Notes: generated from the letters alone by a model not told the origin. A stretch of 64,000 nucleotides of DNA from Roseateles depolymerans (GCF_003387155.1 NZ_QUMT01000004.1:186001-250000); one strand, 5' to 3'. Positions 36,170 through 45,173 are shown, numbered from the stretch's first letter. Made by a program: numbers and translations.

Positions 36170-36592
36170 ATGTCCGTGCCCGCCTCCGCCTCCACGCCGC
36201 CCTCCGACCCCGCCACCCCCGAGGCTGCGGCCTGCGCCGACCTGCTGGTGGCCTGCCTGTGTGCGGCCTGGTGCCGGGTCTGCGACGGGTTCCATGACGA
36301 CTTCGCCCAGCTCCGCCAGCAGTTTCCGCACGCCCGGTTTGTCTGGGTCGACATTGAGGACGATGCCGAGCTGGTGGATGACCTGGAGGTGGAGACTTTC
36401 CCCACCCTGCTGATCGGCCAGCGGGAGCATCTGTGTTTCATCGGACCGGTGCTGCCCCAGGCTGGTGCATCCCAGCGGCTGGTCCAGGCCGCCGTGGACA
36501 ACCCGTCGATGGCCGCCGCCAGCGGGTCAGCGCCCGCGGGCACCACGGCTGCGGCCCAGGCGCTGCTGACCCGGCTGCGGCAGTCCTGCTGA
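36170..36592 (+). CDS. Thioredoxin-like protein
   Basis: Cytoplasmic thioredoxin-fold protein of 140 residues. The redox motif is WCRVC in AAWCRVCDGF (about 34-38), unlike the classic WCGPC. ARFVWVDIEDDAELVDDLEVETFPTLLI carries the conserved cis-Pro (FPT) and the strand-turn pattern of the fold. ATG 36170 gives a start just before the fold; the frame is open much further upstream without similarity. A low-complexity Ala/Gly/Ser tail ends the protein. It may act as a disulfide reductase or a general redox partner; no specific substrate is suggested by context. Confidence 0.85.
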   Translation: MSVPASASTPPSDPATPEAAACADLLVACLCAAWCRVCDGFHDDFAQLRQQFPHARFVWVDIEDDAELVDDLEVETFPTLLIGQREHLCFIGPVLPQAGASQRLVQAAVDNPSMAAASGSAPAGTTAAAQALLTRLRQSC

Positions 36593-36795
36593 CGGTCCTC
36601 CGCCCCAGTTCGCGAGGCCGCGACGCTGATCCGCCTGCCGCCCGGCGCAGCGCTTCGGCGTCCACCGTGGCGCCACGACAACCGTTGTCCCACGCACCTG
36701 CCGCAGGTCACTTGTGACTGGGCGGTCCCTCCGGGGGAGAATTCCACCCTTCGCGGCCCGACAAGGGCCCCCCTCCCTAGCCCAACGGCAAGTCG

Positions 36796-38172
36796 ATGAA
36801 CGTCCAATTCAAGAGTTCGGTGGCACGCGCCACGCCCATCCTGGCGCTGGATCGCGCTGCTTATCAGGCACTGGTCCCTCAGCTGCCCAAACGCACCCAG
36901 CAATGGCTGGCCACGCTGGGCTTCAGTGCCGCGCCCGACACGTTCGCGCTGGTCCCGGGAGAGGACGGCAGGCTGGCCCAGGTGTTTGCGGGTGTCGCCC
37001 ATGCGGCGCATCCGTATGCCCTGTCGGCGCTGCCGATGGCCCTGCCGGAGGGCGACTACACCCTGTCTCCCGAAGGCCTGAAGCTGCAGGACGAAGCCGC
37101 AGCCCTGTCCTGGGAGCTGGGCTGCTACCAGTTTGACCTCTACAAGCCCCGCAAGCGCGCGCCGGCGCAACTGCTGGTCAAGACCACGCCGGACGGCCAG
37201 CGGGGCCTGGCCCTGGCCACCGCCATCAGCGCGGTGCGGGACCTGGTCAACACGCCGGCCGAGCACATGGGCCCGGAGGAACTCTCCCGCGCTGCCGCCG
37301 TGGTGGGCAAGCAGCATGGCGCCAAGTTCAAGGAAGTGGTCGGCGACGACCTGCTGAAGAAGAACTTCCCGGCGATCCATGCGGTGGGCCGCGCCAGCAC
37401 CCGCGCGCCGCGCCTGATCGAGCTGAACTGGGGCAGCGACAAGCATCCGCGCCTGACCCTGGTCGGCAAGGGCGTGTGTTTTGACACCGGCGGCCTGGAC
37501 ATCAAGCCGGCCGACGGCATGCGCCAGATGAAGAAGGACATGGGCGGCGCCGCCAACGTGCTGGGCCTGGCCACGCTGATCATGGCGCTGAAGCTGCCGG
37601 TGCGCCTGCAGGTGCTAATCCCGGCGGTGGAAAACGCCATCGCCGGCAACGCCTATCGGCCCGGTGACGTCATCAAGTCGCGCGCGGGCCTGCATATCGA
37701 GATCGGCAACACCGATGCCGAAGGCCGCGTGATCCTGTGCGACGCGCTGGCCTATGCCGCCGAGTTCAAGCCCGAGCTGATCATCGACATGGCCACCCTG
37801 ACCGGTGCCGCACGCATCGCCCTGGGGGCGCAACTGCCGGCCCTGTTCTCGCGTCATACCGACACCGCCCGGGACCTGATGGACCTCGGCTTCAAGCTGG
37901 ACGACCCGATGTGGCATTTGCCGCTGTGGTCGCCCTACAAGGAGGGCATCGCCTCCAGCATCGGCGACATCGTCAACACCGGCCGCAGCGCGCTGGCCGG
38001 CGCCATCAATGCCGCCCTGTTCCTGGACGCCTTCGTGCCGGAGCAGCAGGACTGGCTGCACCTGGACCTCTTCGCGTGGAACGATGTGTCCCGGCCGGGT
38101 CGTCCGGTCGGCGGCGAAGCGCAGACCATCCGCACGCTGCTGGCGTATCTGGAAGAGCGCTTCGGCGGTTGA
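36796..38172 (+). CDS. Leucyl aminopeptidase family protein (M17)
   Basis: Dinuclear-metal exopeptidase removing N-terminal residues from peptides, cytoplasmic. The 458-residue chain has a variable N-terminal domain, DLVNTPAEHMGPEEL, then the metal/active-site blocks VGKGVCFDTGGLDIKP (about 225-240), KKDMGGAANVLG and the M17 signature NTDAEGRVILCDAL (about 304-317). It is shorter than E. coli PepA (503) and nearer the PepB-size group. It follows the thioredoxin-like gene by about 200 bp and is convergent with the GMC oxidoreductase seven bases away. Confidence 0.93.
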   Translation: MNVQFKSSVARATPILALDRAAYQALVPQLPKRTQQWLATLGFSAAPDTFALVPGEDGRLAQVFAGVAHAAHPYALSALPMALPEGDYTLSPEGLKLQDEAAALSWELGCYQFDLYKPRKRAPAQLLVKTTPDGQRGLALATAISAVRDLVNTPAEHMGPEELSRAAAVVGKQHGAKFKEVVGDDLLKKNFPAIHAVGRASTRAPRLIELNWGSDKHPRLTLVGKGVCFDTGGLDIKPADGMRQMKKDMGGAANVLGLATLIMALKLPVRLQVLIPAVENAIAGNAYRPGDVIKSRAGLHIEIGNTDAEGRVILCDALAYAAEFKPELIIDMATLTGAARIALGAQLPALFSRHTDTARDLMDLGFKLDDPMWHLPLWSPYKEGIASSIGDIVNTGRSALAGAINAALFLDAFVPEQQDWLHLDLFAWNDVSRPGRPVGGEAQTIRTLLAYLEERFGG

Positions 38173-38179
38173 AGGACGC

Positions 38180-39856
38180 TCAGTCCCCCTGCCGCAACCA
38201 GGCGGCCGCCCGCTCCGCGATCATCAGCGTCGGTGAGTTGGTGTTGCCGCTGGTGATGGTGGGCATCACGCTGGCATCGATCACCCGAAGACCGGACACG
38301 CCGCGCACCCGCAGGCGGCTGTCGACCACCGCCTGCTCATCCTCCTCCCGGCCCATGCGGCAGGTGCCCACCGGGTGGAAGATGGTGGTGGCGATGTCGC
38401 CGGCCAGGCGGGCGAGCTCTTCATCGGTCTGGTACTGCGGACCGGGCTTGTATTCCTCGGGCCGGTAGCGGGACAGCGCCGGCTGCGCCACGATGCGCCG
38501 CGTCAGCCGCAGGCTCTGCGCGGCGACATGCCGATCGGCCTCGGTGCTCAGGTAGTTGGGCGCGATCATCGGCGCATCGGTCGCCTGCGGACTGCGCAGT
38601 CGCACCGTGCCGCGGCTGGTGGGATTGAGGTTGCAGACGCTGGCGGTAAACGCGTTAAAGCCGTGCAGCGGCTCCCCGAAAGCGTCCAGCGACAGCGGCT
38701 GCACGTGATATTGCAGGTCCGGCCAGGACTTGTCCGGCGCGCTGCGCGCAAAGGCGCCCAGCTGCGACGGCGCCATGCTCATCGGCCCGGTGCGGCGCAA
38801 GGCGTATTCCAGCCCGATGCGGGCCTTGCCGAACCAGCTGCCCGCCAGTGTGTTGAGCGTGCTGACGTCCTGCACCTTGAAGACGGCGCGGATCTGCAGG
38901 TGATCCTGCAGGTTGGCCCCCACACCGGGCAGCTCGCGATGCACCGCAATGCCCAGGCTCTGGAGCAGATCGCTCGGTCCGAGGCCGGAGAGCTGCAGCA
39001 GCTGCGGCGATCCGATCGCGCCGGCGGCCAGCAGCACCTCACCGCCCGGCGCCAGCAGGGCGGATTCAATGCCCTGCGGCGTGCGCACCTCCACCCCGGT
39101 GCACTGGCTGCGGCCCTGCGGACCGCCCTCCGAGAGCAACAGCCGCTGCGCCTGCACGCCGGTCCACATCTCGAAATTGGGCCGCGCCAGGCAGGTGGGT
39201 CGCAGGAACGCCTTGGCCGTGTTCCAGCGCCAGCCGCCGCGCTGGTTCACCTCGAAGTAGCCCACGCCCTCGTTGTTGCCGGTGTTGAAGTCGCAGCTGG
39301 CCGGAATACCGGCCTCCTGCGCGGCCTCTGCAAACGCATCCAGCACCGCCCAGCGCAGGCGCTGCTTTTCCACCCGCCATTCGCCGCCGTGACCATGGCG
39401 GCTGGCATCAAAACCGGGCGGGCGTTCAGCCCCCTCGTCCAGGCGCCAGTGGTGCTCGTGGCGCATGAAATACGGCAGCACCGCATCCCACCGCCAGGCA
39501 TCGTCCCCGGTGAGCGCCGCCCAGCCGTCGTAGTCGCGCGACTGGCCCCGCATGTAGATCATGCCGTTGATGCTGGAGCAGCCCCCCAGCACCTTGCCAC
39601 GCGGATACCGCAGGCTGCGGCCGTTCAGGCCCGCATCGGGCTCGGTCTTGAACAGCCAGTCGGTGCGGGGGTTGCCGATGCAATAGAGATAACCGACCGG
39701 GATGTGGATCCAGTGATAGTCATCCTTGCCCCCGGCCTCCAGCAGCAGCACCCGCTTGGACGCATCGGCGCTCAGCCGGTTGGCGAGCAGGCAGCCGGCC
39801 GTGCCGGCGCCGATGATGATGTAGTCAAAGTGCTGGTCTCCATTGTGGTCTCGCAT
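38180..39856 (-). CDS. GMC-family FAD-dependent oxidoreductase (choline/alcohol dehydrogenase-like)
   Basis: Flavoenzyme oxidising an alcohol to an aldehyde, 558 residues. FAD-binding DYIIIGAGTAGCLLANRLS and LLLEAGGKD open the chain. GGCSSINGMIYMRGQ is the first GMC signature, and LLAAGAIGSPQLLQLSGLGP the second. The catalytic His/Asn pair sits in FHPVGTCRMG and SGNTNSPTLMIAE. The closest named relatives are BetA and AlkJ; the lack of betB/betI nearby argues against a choline operon. Its start lies 33 bases after the creD stop on the same strand, so it is probably the last gene of the cre operon. Confidence 0.92.
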   Translation of the reverse strand: MRDHNGDQHFDYIIIGAGTAGCLLANRLSADASKRVLLLEAGGKDDYHWIHIPVGYLYCIGNPRTDWLFKTEPDAGLNGRSLRYPRGKVLGGCSSINGMIYMRGQSRDYDGWAALTGDDAWRWDAVLPYFMRHEHHWRLDEGAERPPGFDASRHGHGGEWRVEKQRLRWAVLDAFAEAAQEAGIPASCDFNTGNNEGVGYFEVNQRGGWRWNTAKAFLRPTCLARPNFEMWTGVQAQRLLLSEGGPQGRSQCTGVEVRTPQGIESALLAPGGEVLLAAGAIGSPQLLQLSGLGPSDLLQSLGIAVHRELPGVGANLQDHLQIRAVFKVQDVSTLNTLAGSWFGKARIGLEYALRRTGPMSMAPSQLGAFARSAPDKSWPDLQYHVQPLSLDAFGEPLHGFNAFTASVCNLNPTSRGTVRLRSPQATDAPMIAPNYLSTEADRHVAAQSLRLTRRIVAQPALSRYRPEEYKPGPQYQTDEELARLAGDIATTIFHPVGTCRMGREEDEQAVVDSRLRVRGVSGLRVIDASVMPTITSGNTNSPTLMIAERAAAWLRQGD

Positions 39857-39889
39857 GGTGCCTGGTGCCTGCCCGCAGGGCCGTTTTTA

Positions 39890-41245
39890 TTAGCCCGATG
39901 CTGGCGCATGCGCATCGGCTCGGCAAGGGCGTTGGCCCTGAGCCTGCATCGCATACCAGTCGATGCGACGGGTCAGCACCATCACCAGGGCGAGCACCGA
40001 GAACAGCAGCAGCGCACCGATCAGCAGGGCCGCCTGTTCCTGGATCAGCACCACATACAAGGCGCCATACAGCAGGGCGATCAGCGCACCGAAGCCCAGG
40101 CCGCGCCCGCGGTGGCCCAGCATGGCCATGCCGTAAAAGCCCAGCAGCCCCACCACCGCGCCAGCCGCGGCCCCATAGGACCAGGCAAAGCTCAGGTGTT
40201 CCGACAGGCTCAGCAGCAGCAGGAAGAACAGGCTGATCGCCAGGCCCACCAGCAGGTATTGCACCGGATGCACCCGCCGGCCCACCAGCAGCTCCAGCAT
40301 GCCGACGCAGACGAAGGTCAGGACGATGAACATCAGTCCGTACTTGATGGCGCGGTCACTCATCACATAGGGGTTGATCGGATCCACCATGGAGAAGTCC
40401 AGCGTGTCGAGATCCTTTTGGCCACGGCGAACATCCGCCATCGCATCGGTGGCCAGTTCGGAAACCTGCCACTGCGCGGAGAAGCCCTTGGCATCGACCT
40501 GGCGCGTGGCCGGCGAGGGCAGGAAGCGTCCGCCGAAGCTCGGATGCGGCCAGTCTGAACGCAACTGCACGTCGGTGGCCGAGGCCGCCGGCACGACCGA
40601 GAAGCGGGTGGTGCCCGACAGCTGCAGCGACACGCTCAGCGCCAGCGGCTGGTCCAGCGCCTGATTGCGCAGGGCCGCATGCAGGCCGCGCGGGAAGGTG
40701 GGGTGGAGCGTGCCGGTCTGCACCGCCAGCAGATCTGCGCCGCGGCGGATCTCCACCGCCTGCAGGCCCCGCGGATCCGACACCGACACGGCCATCTGCG
40801 GGTCGGAACAGGTGAGCTGACCGCCGGGATGCTCGGCCACCGGCACCAGGGCGGCGAGGTCGTCAAACTGCGCCTTGATCATGACGCGGCCGGCATAGCC
40901 CCGTACCTTGAACACGCTGCGATAGCGGGTCTCCTGGTTCAGCGTCCCGTCCACCGACAGCCGGTTGGGCAGCCGCATCAGGGTGAACTCACGGCGCTGG
41001 CGCTCCACCCGCCGGTTGTCGCCCGTGCCGGTCGTTTCCTCCCAGCTCTCCACACACCAGCGGGACACCATCGGTCCGAGCAACTGCTGCTCGCCGGCCT
41101 GCGAGGCCGCCACGCTGAGCACCGCCTCCTGCTGGCGCGCCTGCCGCTCATCGACCAGCCATCCGATGCGCGTCAGCGCCACGATCAGCACCAGCGTGAC
41201 CAGCATCAAAATGCCCAGCTTCACCCACACCGCCTTCGATTTCAT
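39890..41245 (-). CDS. creD: Inner membrane protein CreD
   Basis: CreD-type integral membrane protein, 451 residues. In E. coli it is the strongest target of CreB and its level affects beta-lactam tolerance and envelope integrity; biochemical role is unknown. One N-terminal helix (LGILMLVTLVLIVALTRIGW) is followed by a large periplasmic domain (about 35-290) and a C-terminal block of five to six helices starting SDRAIKYGLMFIVLTFVCVG, which is well conserved in CreD. It follows creC by 51 bases, and a cre-tag-like site overlaps the creC end at 41311-41326. Confidence 0.93.
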   Translation of the reverse strand: MKSKAVWVKLGILMLVTLVLIVALTRIGWLVDERQARQQEAVLSVAASQAGEQQLLGPMVSRWCVESWEETTGTGDNRRVERQRREFTLMRLPNRLSVDGTLNQETRYRSVFKVRGYAGRVMIKAQFDDLAALVPVAEHPGGQLTCSDPQMAVSVSDPRGLQAVEIRRGADLLAVQTGTLHPTFPRGLHAALRNQALDQPLALSVSLQLSGTTRFSVVPAASATDVQLRSDWPHPSFGGRFLPSPATRQVDAKGFSAQWQVSELATDAMADVRRGQKDLDTLDFSMVDPINPYVMSDRAIKYGLMFIVLTFVCVGMLELLVGRRVHPVQYLLVGLAISLFFLLLLSLSEHLSFAWSYGAAAGAVVGLLGFYGMAMLGHRGRGLGFGALIALLYGALYVVLIQEQAALLIGALLLFSVLALVMVLTRRIDWYAMQAQGQRPCRADAHAPASG

Positions 41246-41296
41246 TCGTCTTGCTCCAGAACAGGGAAGACGGCAGTGTCAAAAGCCCGTGTGAGC

Positions 41297-42760
41297 TCAG
41301 GGCGAAGTTTGTGAGGCCAGTGTGAAGGACGGCGGCAGCTCCAGATGGACCCGCAGGCCGGGCTCCGCCGGTGTGAAGCGCAGGCGCCATCCATGCAGGC
41401 CGGCGATCTGCCGCACGATGGCCAGGCCCAGTCCGGAGCCCTTGCGCAGGCTGCCCGGCCGGGCGGTGGAGAAAAAGCGCTGGCCCAGCTGGTCGAACGC
41501 GGCCGCAGGCACGCCGGGGCCGTGGTCGCGCAGCTCGAAACCGCCCTGTGCGCTGACGCTGACCTCGAGCAGCCCGCCCACCGGGCTGAAATCCACCGCA
41601 TTGCTCAGCAGATTGCTCAGCGCCAGGGCCAGCAGTTCCGGATCCGCCTGCAGGGTCAGCGGCTCGCGGCACAGCCAGCGCACCTGCATCTGGCGCTGGG
41701 CAAGCCGGTCCGATAGGGCAGAGAGCGCCTGATTCACCGCCTCGTCGAGCCGAACCGCCTGCGGATGCTCCGGACCGCGCCGCAGCTCCAGCGCGGACAG
41801 CGCCAGCAGCCGCTCCACCAGCTCCGTCAGACGCTCACTCTGCGCCACCACCTGCGTGGCAAAGCGCTGCCGATCGGCGGGGGCCAGGTCTTCCTGCAAC
41901 AGCTCGCCGGCACCGCGCAGGGCGGCAAGCGGGCTCTTCAACTCATGCGTCAGCGCGCGCGCCAGATGCTCCATGCGTTCGCGCCCGTCCAGCCGCTCCC
42001 GCATCGCATCCATGGCCTGGGCCAGTTCTCCGAGCTCGCCGGGCACCTTGGGCGGCGGCTGACGCTGGCCCAGCTGCACCTCCTGCGCATAACGCCGAAG
42101 GCGACGCACATGGCCCACCACCCACAGCGTGACCGCAACGCCGATGCCCAGCGACACCACCAGCAGGCCCAGCCCCGCCGCCCAGATGCGGCGTTCCGCG
42201 CGGTCGATGAAGCGCTGCACGGTGGCCACCGGCTTGGCCACGGTCACCACGCCCAGCAGCTCGCCCTGGTCCGAGCGGACCGGCGCAGCCACATACATCA
42301 CGGGGCTCAGGTCGCCGCCGTAGCCATCCTGGGTGGAGCGCGCGCCATAGCCGCCCCGCAGCGTGCGGGCCACGTCGTTCCAGCGGGAATAGTCCTTCCC
42401 GAGGGACGATCCGGCGCCCTGCACCGTGTCGAAGATCACCCGGCCCTGGGCATTGGTGACGTAGATGCGGAAGTCCAGCGTCTGCTTGCGCAGGCCCCAG
42501 ATGTGCACGTCCACCGGACGGTTGGCATAGTCCCGCACGCGGCGTGCAAAGGGCGTGTCGTTCAACTGCGCGCCGGGTGGCAGGCGGCTCAGATCATCGG
42601 TGGCCAGCTCCGCCAGGAGGTTGGCGGTGTCCACCATGATGTCTTCCATCACCTCCCGCACACTGGGCTTGACCTCGCCCAGCACCACCCGCAGCAGGAT
42701 CACCGAGCTCAGGCCCGCGATCAGGAAGAAACCGAAGAACACCCGCAGGCCCAGGCGCAT
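41297..42760 (-). CDS. creC: Sensor histidine kinase CreC
   Basis: Membrane sensor kinase of the CreBC system, 487 residues. The N-terminus, EVKPSVREVMEDIMVDTANLLAELA, and the periplasmic segment, KDYSRWNDVARTLRGGYGARST, match E. coli CreC. A second helix (about 190-210), HAMP-type linker, phosphoacceptor His near residue 272 (ALTHELKSPLAALRGAGE) and the ATP-binding blocks LSNAVDFSP, RDHGPGVP and GSGLGLAIV complete it. It starts three bases after the creB stop. It probably responds to carbon/redox state as in E. coli. Confidence 0.95.
   Translation of the reverse strand: MRLGLRVFFGFFLIAGLSSVILLRVVLGEVKPSVREVMEDIMVDTANLLAELATDDLSRLPPGAQLNDTPFARRVRDYANRPVDVHIWGLRKQTLDFRIYVTNAQGRVIFDTVQGAGSSLGKDYSRWNDVARTLRGGYGARSTQDGYGGDLSPVMYVAAPVRSDQGELLGVVTVAKPVATVQRFIDRAERRIWAAGLGLLVVSLGIGVAVTLWVVGHVRRLRRYAQEVQLGQRQPPPKVPGELGELAQAMDAMRERLDGRERMEHLARALTHELKSPLAALRGAGELLQEDLAPADRQRFATQVVAQSERLTELVERLLALSALELRRGPEHPQAVRLDEAVNQALSALSDRLAQRQMQVRWLCREPLTLQADPELLALALSNLLSNAVDFSPVGGLLEVSVSAQGGFELRDHGPGVPAAAFDQLGQRFFSTARPGSLRKGSGLGLAIVRQIAGLHGWRLRFTPAEPGLRVHLELPPSFTLASQTSP
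41311..41326 (-). promoter_or_regulatory. Candidate CreB-binding site (cre tag) upstream of creD
   Basis: On the minus strand the bases read TTCAC-ACTGGC-CTCAC, one mismatch from the E. coli CreB consensus TTCAC-N6-TTCAC. The site lies within the last codons of creC, about 65-80 bases before the creD start, where creD control would be expected. Confidence 0.6.
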
Positions 42761-42763
42761 GCC

Positions 42764-43459
42764 TCACTCCAGCGAATAGCCCATGCCGCGGTGGGTGCGG
42801 ATGGGATCTAGGTCCGGCCGGACCTGACGCAGCTTGGCGCGCAGGGTCTTGATGTGGGTGTCCACGGTGCGGTCGCTGCTGTCGGCCTCCAGGCCCCAGA
42901 CCGCATCCAGCAACACCTCGCGGGAGTGGATGCGCTGCGGTGCGCCCAGCAGGCGCAGCAGCAGACCCAGCTCTCGGCGGGTCAGCGGCAGCAGTTCCCC
43001 GTGGAAGCGAACACGCGAGCCTTCCGCCTCGACCACGAAGCCGCTCGGTCCTTTCACCGCCGCCGGCGCGACGGCCTGGGCGCGGCGCAGCAAGGCGCGC
43101 ACGCGAGCCACCAGTTCACGTGGGCTGAAGGGCTTGGCCAGATAGTCGTCCGCGCCGAGCTCCAGGCCCAGCACCTTGTCGGCCTCGTCGCTGCGAGCGC
43201 TCAGCATGAGGAGGGGCAACTGGGGATGCGCGCCCTGGCGGATCTCCCGGCACAGGTCCAGGCCGTTGCCGTCCGGCAGGCCGACATCGAGGATGGCCAG
43301 GTCCAGGTCGCCCCGGGCCAGCTGGGTGCGGGCCTCGTGGACCCAGCCGCAATAGCGCACCTGGAAGCCTTCACGGGTGAGCGCGAACTCCACCGTCTGC
43401 GCGATGGCGGGGTCGTCTTCGAGCAGCAGCAGTTGGGGCGGCGGGGGAGCGGTGTTCAC
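42764..43459 (-). CDS. creB: Response regulator CreB
   Basis: OmpR/PhoB-type regulator of 231 residues. The receiver spans about 9-122 with phosphoacceptor Asp58 (LAILDVGLPDG), acidic pair EDD and the Lys in LAKPFSPRELVAR. The winged-helix domain, from PLTRREL to IRTHRGMGYSLE, binds DNA. It opens the creB-creC-creD(-GMC) cluster. No creA precedes it, unlike E. coli; instead a BtuF-like gene lies 131 bp upstream. A degenerate cre-tag-like site is present at 43547-43562, which could give autoregulation. Confidence 0.93.
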   Translation of the reverse strand: MNTAPPPPQLLLLEDDPAIAQTVEFALTREGFQVRYCGWVHEARTQLARGDLDLAILDVGLPDGNGLDLCREIRQGAHPQLPLLMLSARSDEADKVLGLELGADDYLAKPFSPRELVARVRALLRRAQAVAPAAVKGPSGFVVEAEGSRVRFHGELLPLTRRELGLLLRLLGAPQRIHSREVLLDAVWGLEADSSDRTVDTHIKTLRAKLRQVRPDLDPIRTHRGMGYSLE

Positions 43460-43546
43460 GGAAATGGCGCAGGGAGTGGCGCTGGGGGTGGCGCAGAGAG
43501 TGGACGGGCCGCAGACGCGGGCGCAGCGACAGCGTAGCGATTGTGT

Positions 43547-43562
43547 GTGTGCTCAGTGTGAG
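43547..43562 (-). promoter_or_regulatory. Weak cre-tag-like site upstream of creB
   Basis: Minus strand reads CTCAC-ACTGAG-CACAC, seven of ten fixed positions matching TTCAC-N6-TTCAC and sharing the ACTG start of the spacer with the creD site. It lies about 90-100 bases before the creB start. Confidence 0.3.
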
Positions 43563-43590
43563 GTCCGTGCAGCAAGCGGCCAGTGTCAGC

Positions 43591-44358
43591 TCAGGACTCC
43601 GCCATGGCCCGCAGACAGGCCAGCCCGTCGGCGGCCCGCGGCCCGTACCAGCTGACCAGTTCCCCATCGATCAGGCGGACCCGCGCGTGCGGACACAGCG
43701 CCTGCGCAGCATCGATGTGGGTCGCATCGAAGCGGTAAGGCTCTGAGCTGAGCAGCACTTCCTCCACCTCCTGCAGCCACGGCTCCTGGCCGGTCAGCGT
43801 CGGATAACGGGCGGCGCCGTGCTCCCCGCCGTCCACCGGCGGCCAGGTGGACCAGCCGACCTCGGCCAGCATCCGGGCGATGTAGGTGTCCCGCGCGACG
43901 GTCATCCAGGGATCTCGCCAGATCAGATACAGCACCCGCCGCGGCGTCCAGGCCTGGGCTTTGCACGCGGCGAGTTCGGCTTCCAGACGCTGCGCAAGGC
44001 GCCCAGCCTCGATGCGCACCTGCGGCTGCGCCTGCCCGAAGCAGTCCACCATCTGCTGCAGCAACGTCAGGTTGTCCTGCGGCGAACACGGGTGCGTGAC
44101 CACCACTTCCGCCCCGAGTTGTCGCAGTGCCGCGACGTCTTCAAGGCGGTTTTCATCAACATTGACGATCACATGGGTGGGGGCCAAGGCCTGGATCCGC
44201 GTGAGGCGAAGGTCCTTGGTGCCCCCCACTTTGGGAATGTCGGCCACCCCCTTTGGGGGATGAATGCAAAAACCTGTGCGTCCGACCACCTGCGGGCCGA
44301 GCCCCAGGGCGAATAGAAGCTCGGTGATGGAGGGGACCAGCGAAATGATGCGAATCAC
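43591..44358 (-). CDS. BtuF-like helical-backbone metal/cobalamin-binding protein
   Basis: Member of the class III (helical backbone) substrate-binding fold used for cobalamin and iron chelates, 255 residues. The core begins IISLVPSITELLFALGLGPQVVGRT and continues with KVGGTKDLRLTRIQALAPTHVIVNVDENR and YLIWRDPWMTVARDTYIARML. No signal peptide is visible and no permease or ATPase is adjacent, so it may be cytoplasmic, as in several relatives. The start GTG 44358 has GGAGGG ten bases upstream; GTG 44400 is less likely. Ligand unproven. Confidence 0.85.
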   Translation of the reverse strand: MIRIISLVPSITELLFALGLGPQVVGRTGFCIHPPKGVADIPKVGGTKDLRLTRIQALAPTHVIVNVDENRLEDVAALRQLGAEVVVTHPCSPQDNLTLLQQMVDCFGQAQPQVRIEAGRLAQRLEAELAACKAQAWTPRRVLYLIWRDPWMTVARDTYIARMLAEVGWSTWPPVDGGEHGAARYPTLTGQEPWLQEVEEVLLSSEPYRFDATHIDAAQALCPHARVRLIDGELVSWYGPRAADGLACLRAMAES

Positions 44359-44670
44359 GGGTGGCTGACCCTCCAAGCGGTGACAAAGCGTGATATCCAC
44401 ATCGGAACTTGCAATTTACCCTTCACCCACCTAGGGTTTGGGAATCATTTTTGCCCCTGGTTCAGTTCGTCAAAAAGAAGGTTGTGTGTTCTTGGCACCT
44501 GCTCGGGGTTTCTTCGCAGAAGCCGAAAAACAACATCACGGTTGACGCGTTGCGAATCGCCAATCCTGTCACACATAATCAGACGGCCTGAATGCAGCGC
44601 CTTCGTATGAGTGGTTCACGATGGGTTGAAGCAGCACATTGGGTTATTTGGTTTTTGAAAGGGCTTCCCC
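44359..44670. other. Low-GC leader region of the RRM gene
   Basis: About 312 bp of visibly lower GC between the BtuF-like start and the RRM gene. It holds a plausible plus-strand promoter (44550-44579) and a leader of about 85 nt. The segment nearest 44400-44500, with A-rich tracts, may include the BtuF-like promoter. No gene is supported. Confidence 0.55.
44550..44579 (+). promoter_or_regulatory. Candidate sigma-70 promoter of the RRM gene
   Basis: TTGCGA (44550-44555), an 18-base spacer and CATAAT (44574-44579) give a predicted start near 44586 and a leader of about 85 nt before ATG 44671. GAAAGGG lies about 10 bases before the start codon. Confidence 0.5.
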
Positions 44671-45173
44671 ATGGGAAACAAGCTATACGTGGGCAACCTC
44701 GCTTACAGCGTGCGAGATGAGACGCTCCAGGAGGCATTCTCGCAATTCGGCACCGTCACGTCTGCCAAGGTCATGATGGACGCGAGACCGGTCGTTCCAA
44801 GGGCTTCGGCTTTGTGGAAATGGCGACTGATGCCGAGGCGCAAGCCGCTATCAACGGCATGAACGGCCAAGCCCTCGAGGGCCGCGCCATCGTGGTGAAC
44901 GTGGCTCGTCCGCGCGAAGAGCGTCCGGGCGGCTTTGGCGGCGGCGGCGGTGGCCGTGGCGGCTTTGGTGGTGGTGGCGGCGGCAGCCGCGGCGGCTTCG
45001 GCGGCGGCGGTGGTGGCGGCGGCTACGGTGGTGGTGGCGGCGGCGGCAGCCGCGGCGGCTACGGTGGCGGCGGCGGCGGCGGTGGCCGTGGCAGCTACGG
45101 CGGTGGCGGCGGCTACGGTGGCGGCGGCGGCGGTGGCCGTGGCGGCTACGGTGGCGGCAACGGCGGCTACTGA
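44671..45173 (+). pseudogene. Glycine-rich RRM RNA-binding protein, single-base frameshift
   Basis: Encodes an RRM protein of the cold-inducible glycine-rich type, about 167 residues if intact. Frame 1 starts [20 protein letters not shown], with the RNP2 motif LYVGNL. The reading frame breaks after MMD at 44781/44782, where one C seems missing (GACGCGAG for expected GACCGCGAG). The RNP1 motif KGFGFVEM and the second half of the domain continue in the -1 frame. The tail is [10 protein letters not shown] repeats. Everything else, including promoter, ribosome binding site and terminator, looks intact. A sequencing or assembly error is as likely as a real mutation; the intact protein would bind RNA through one RRM. 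Confidence 0.88.

Noticed and set aside
44935-45170. Short repeated units resembling a CRISPR or tandem array
   Set aside because: They are GGC/GGT codon repeats encoding the glycine-rich tail of the RRM protein; there are no spacers.
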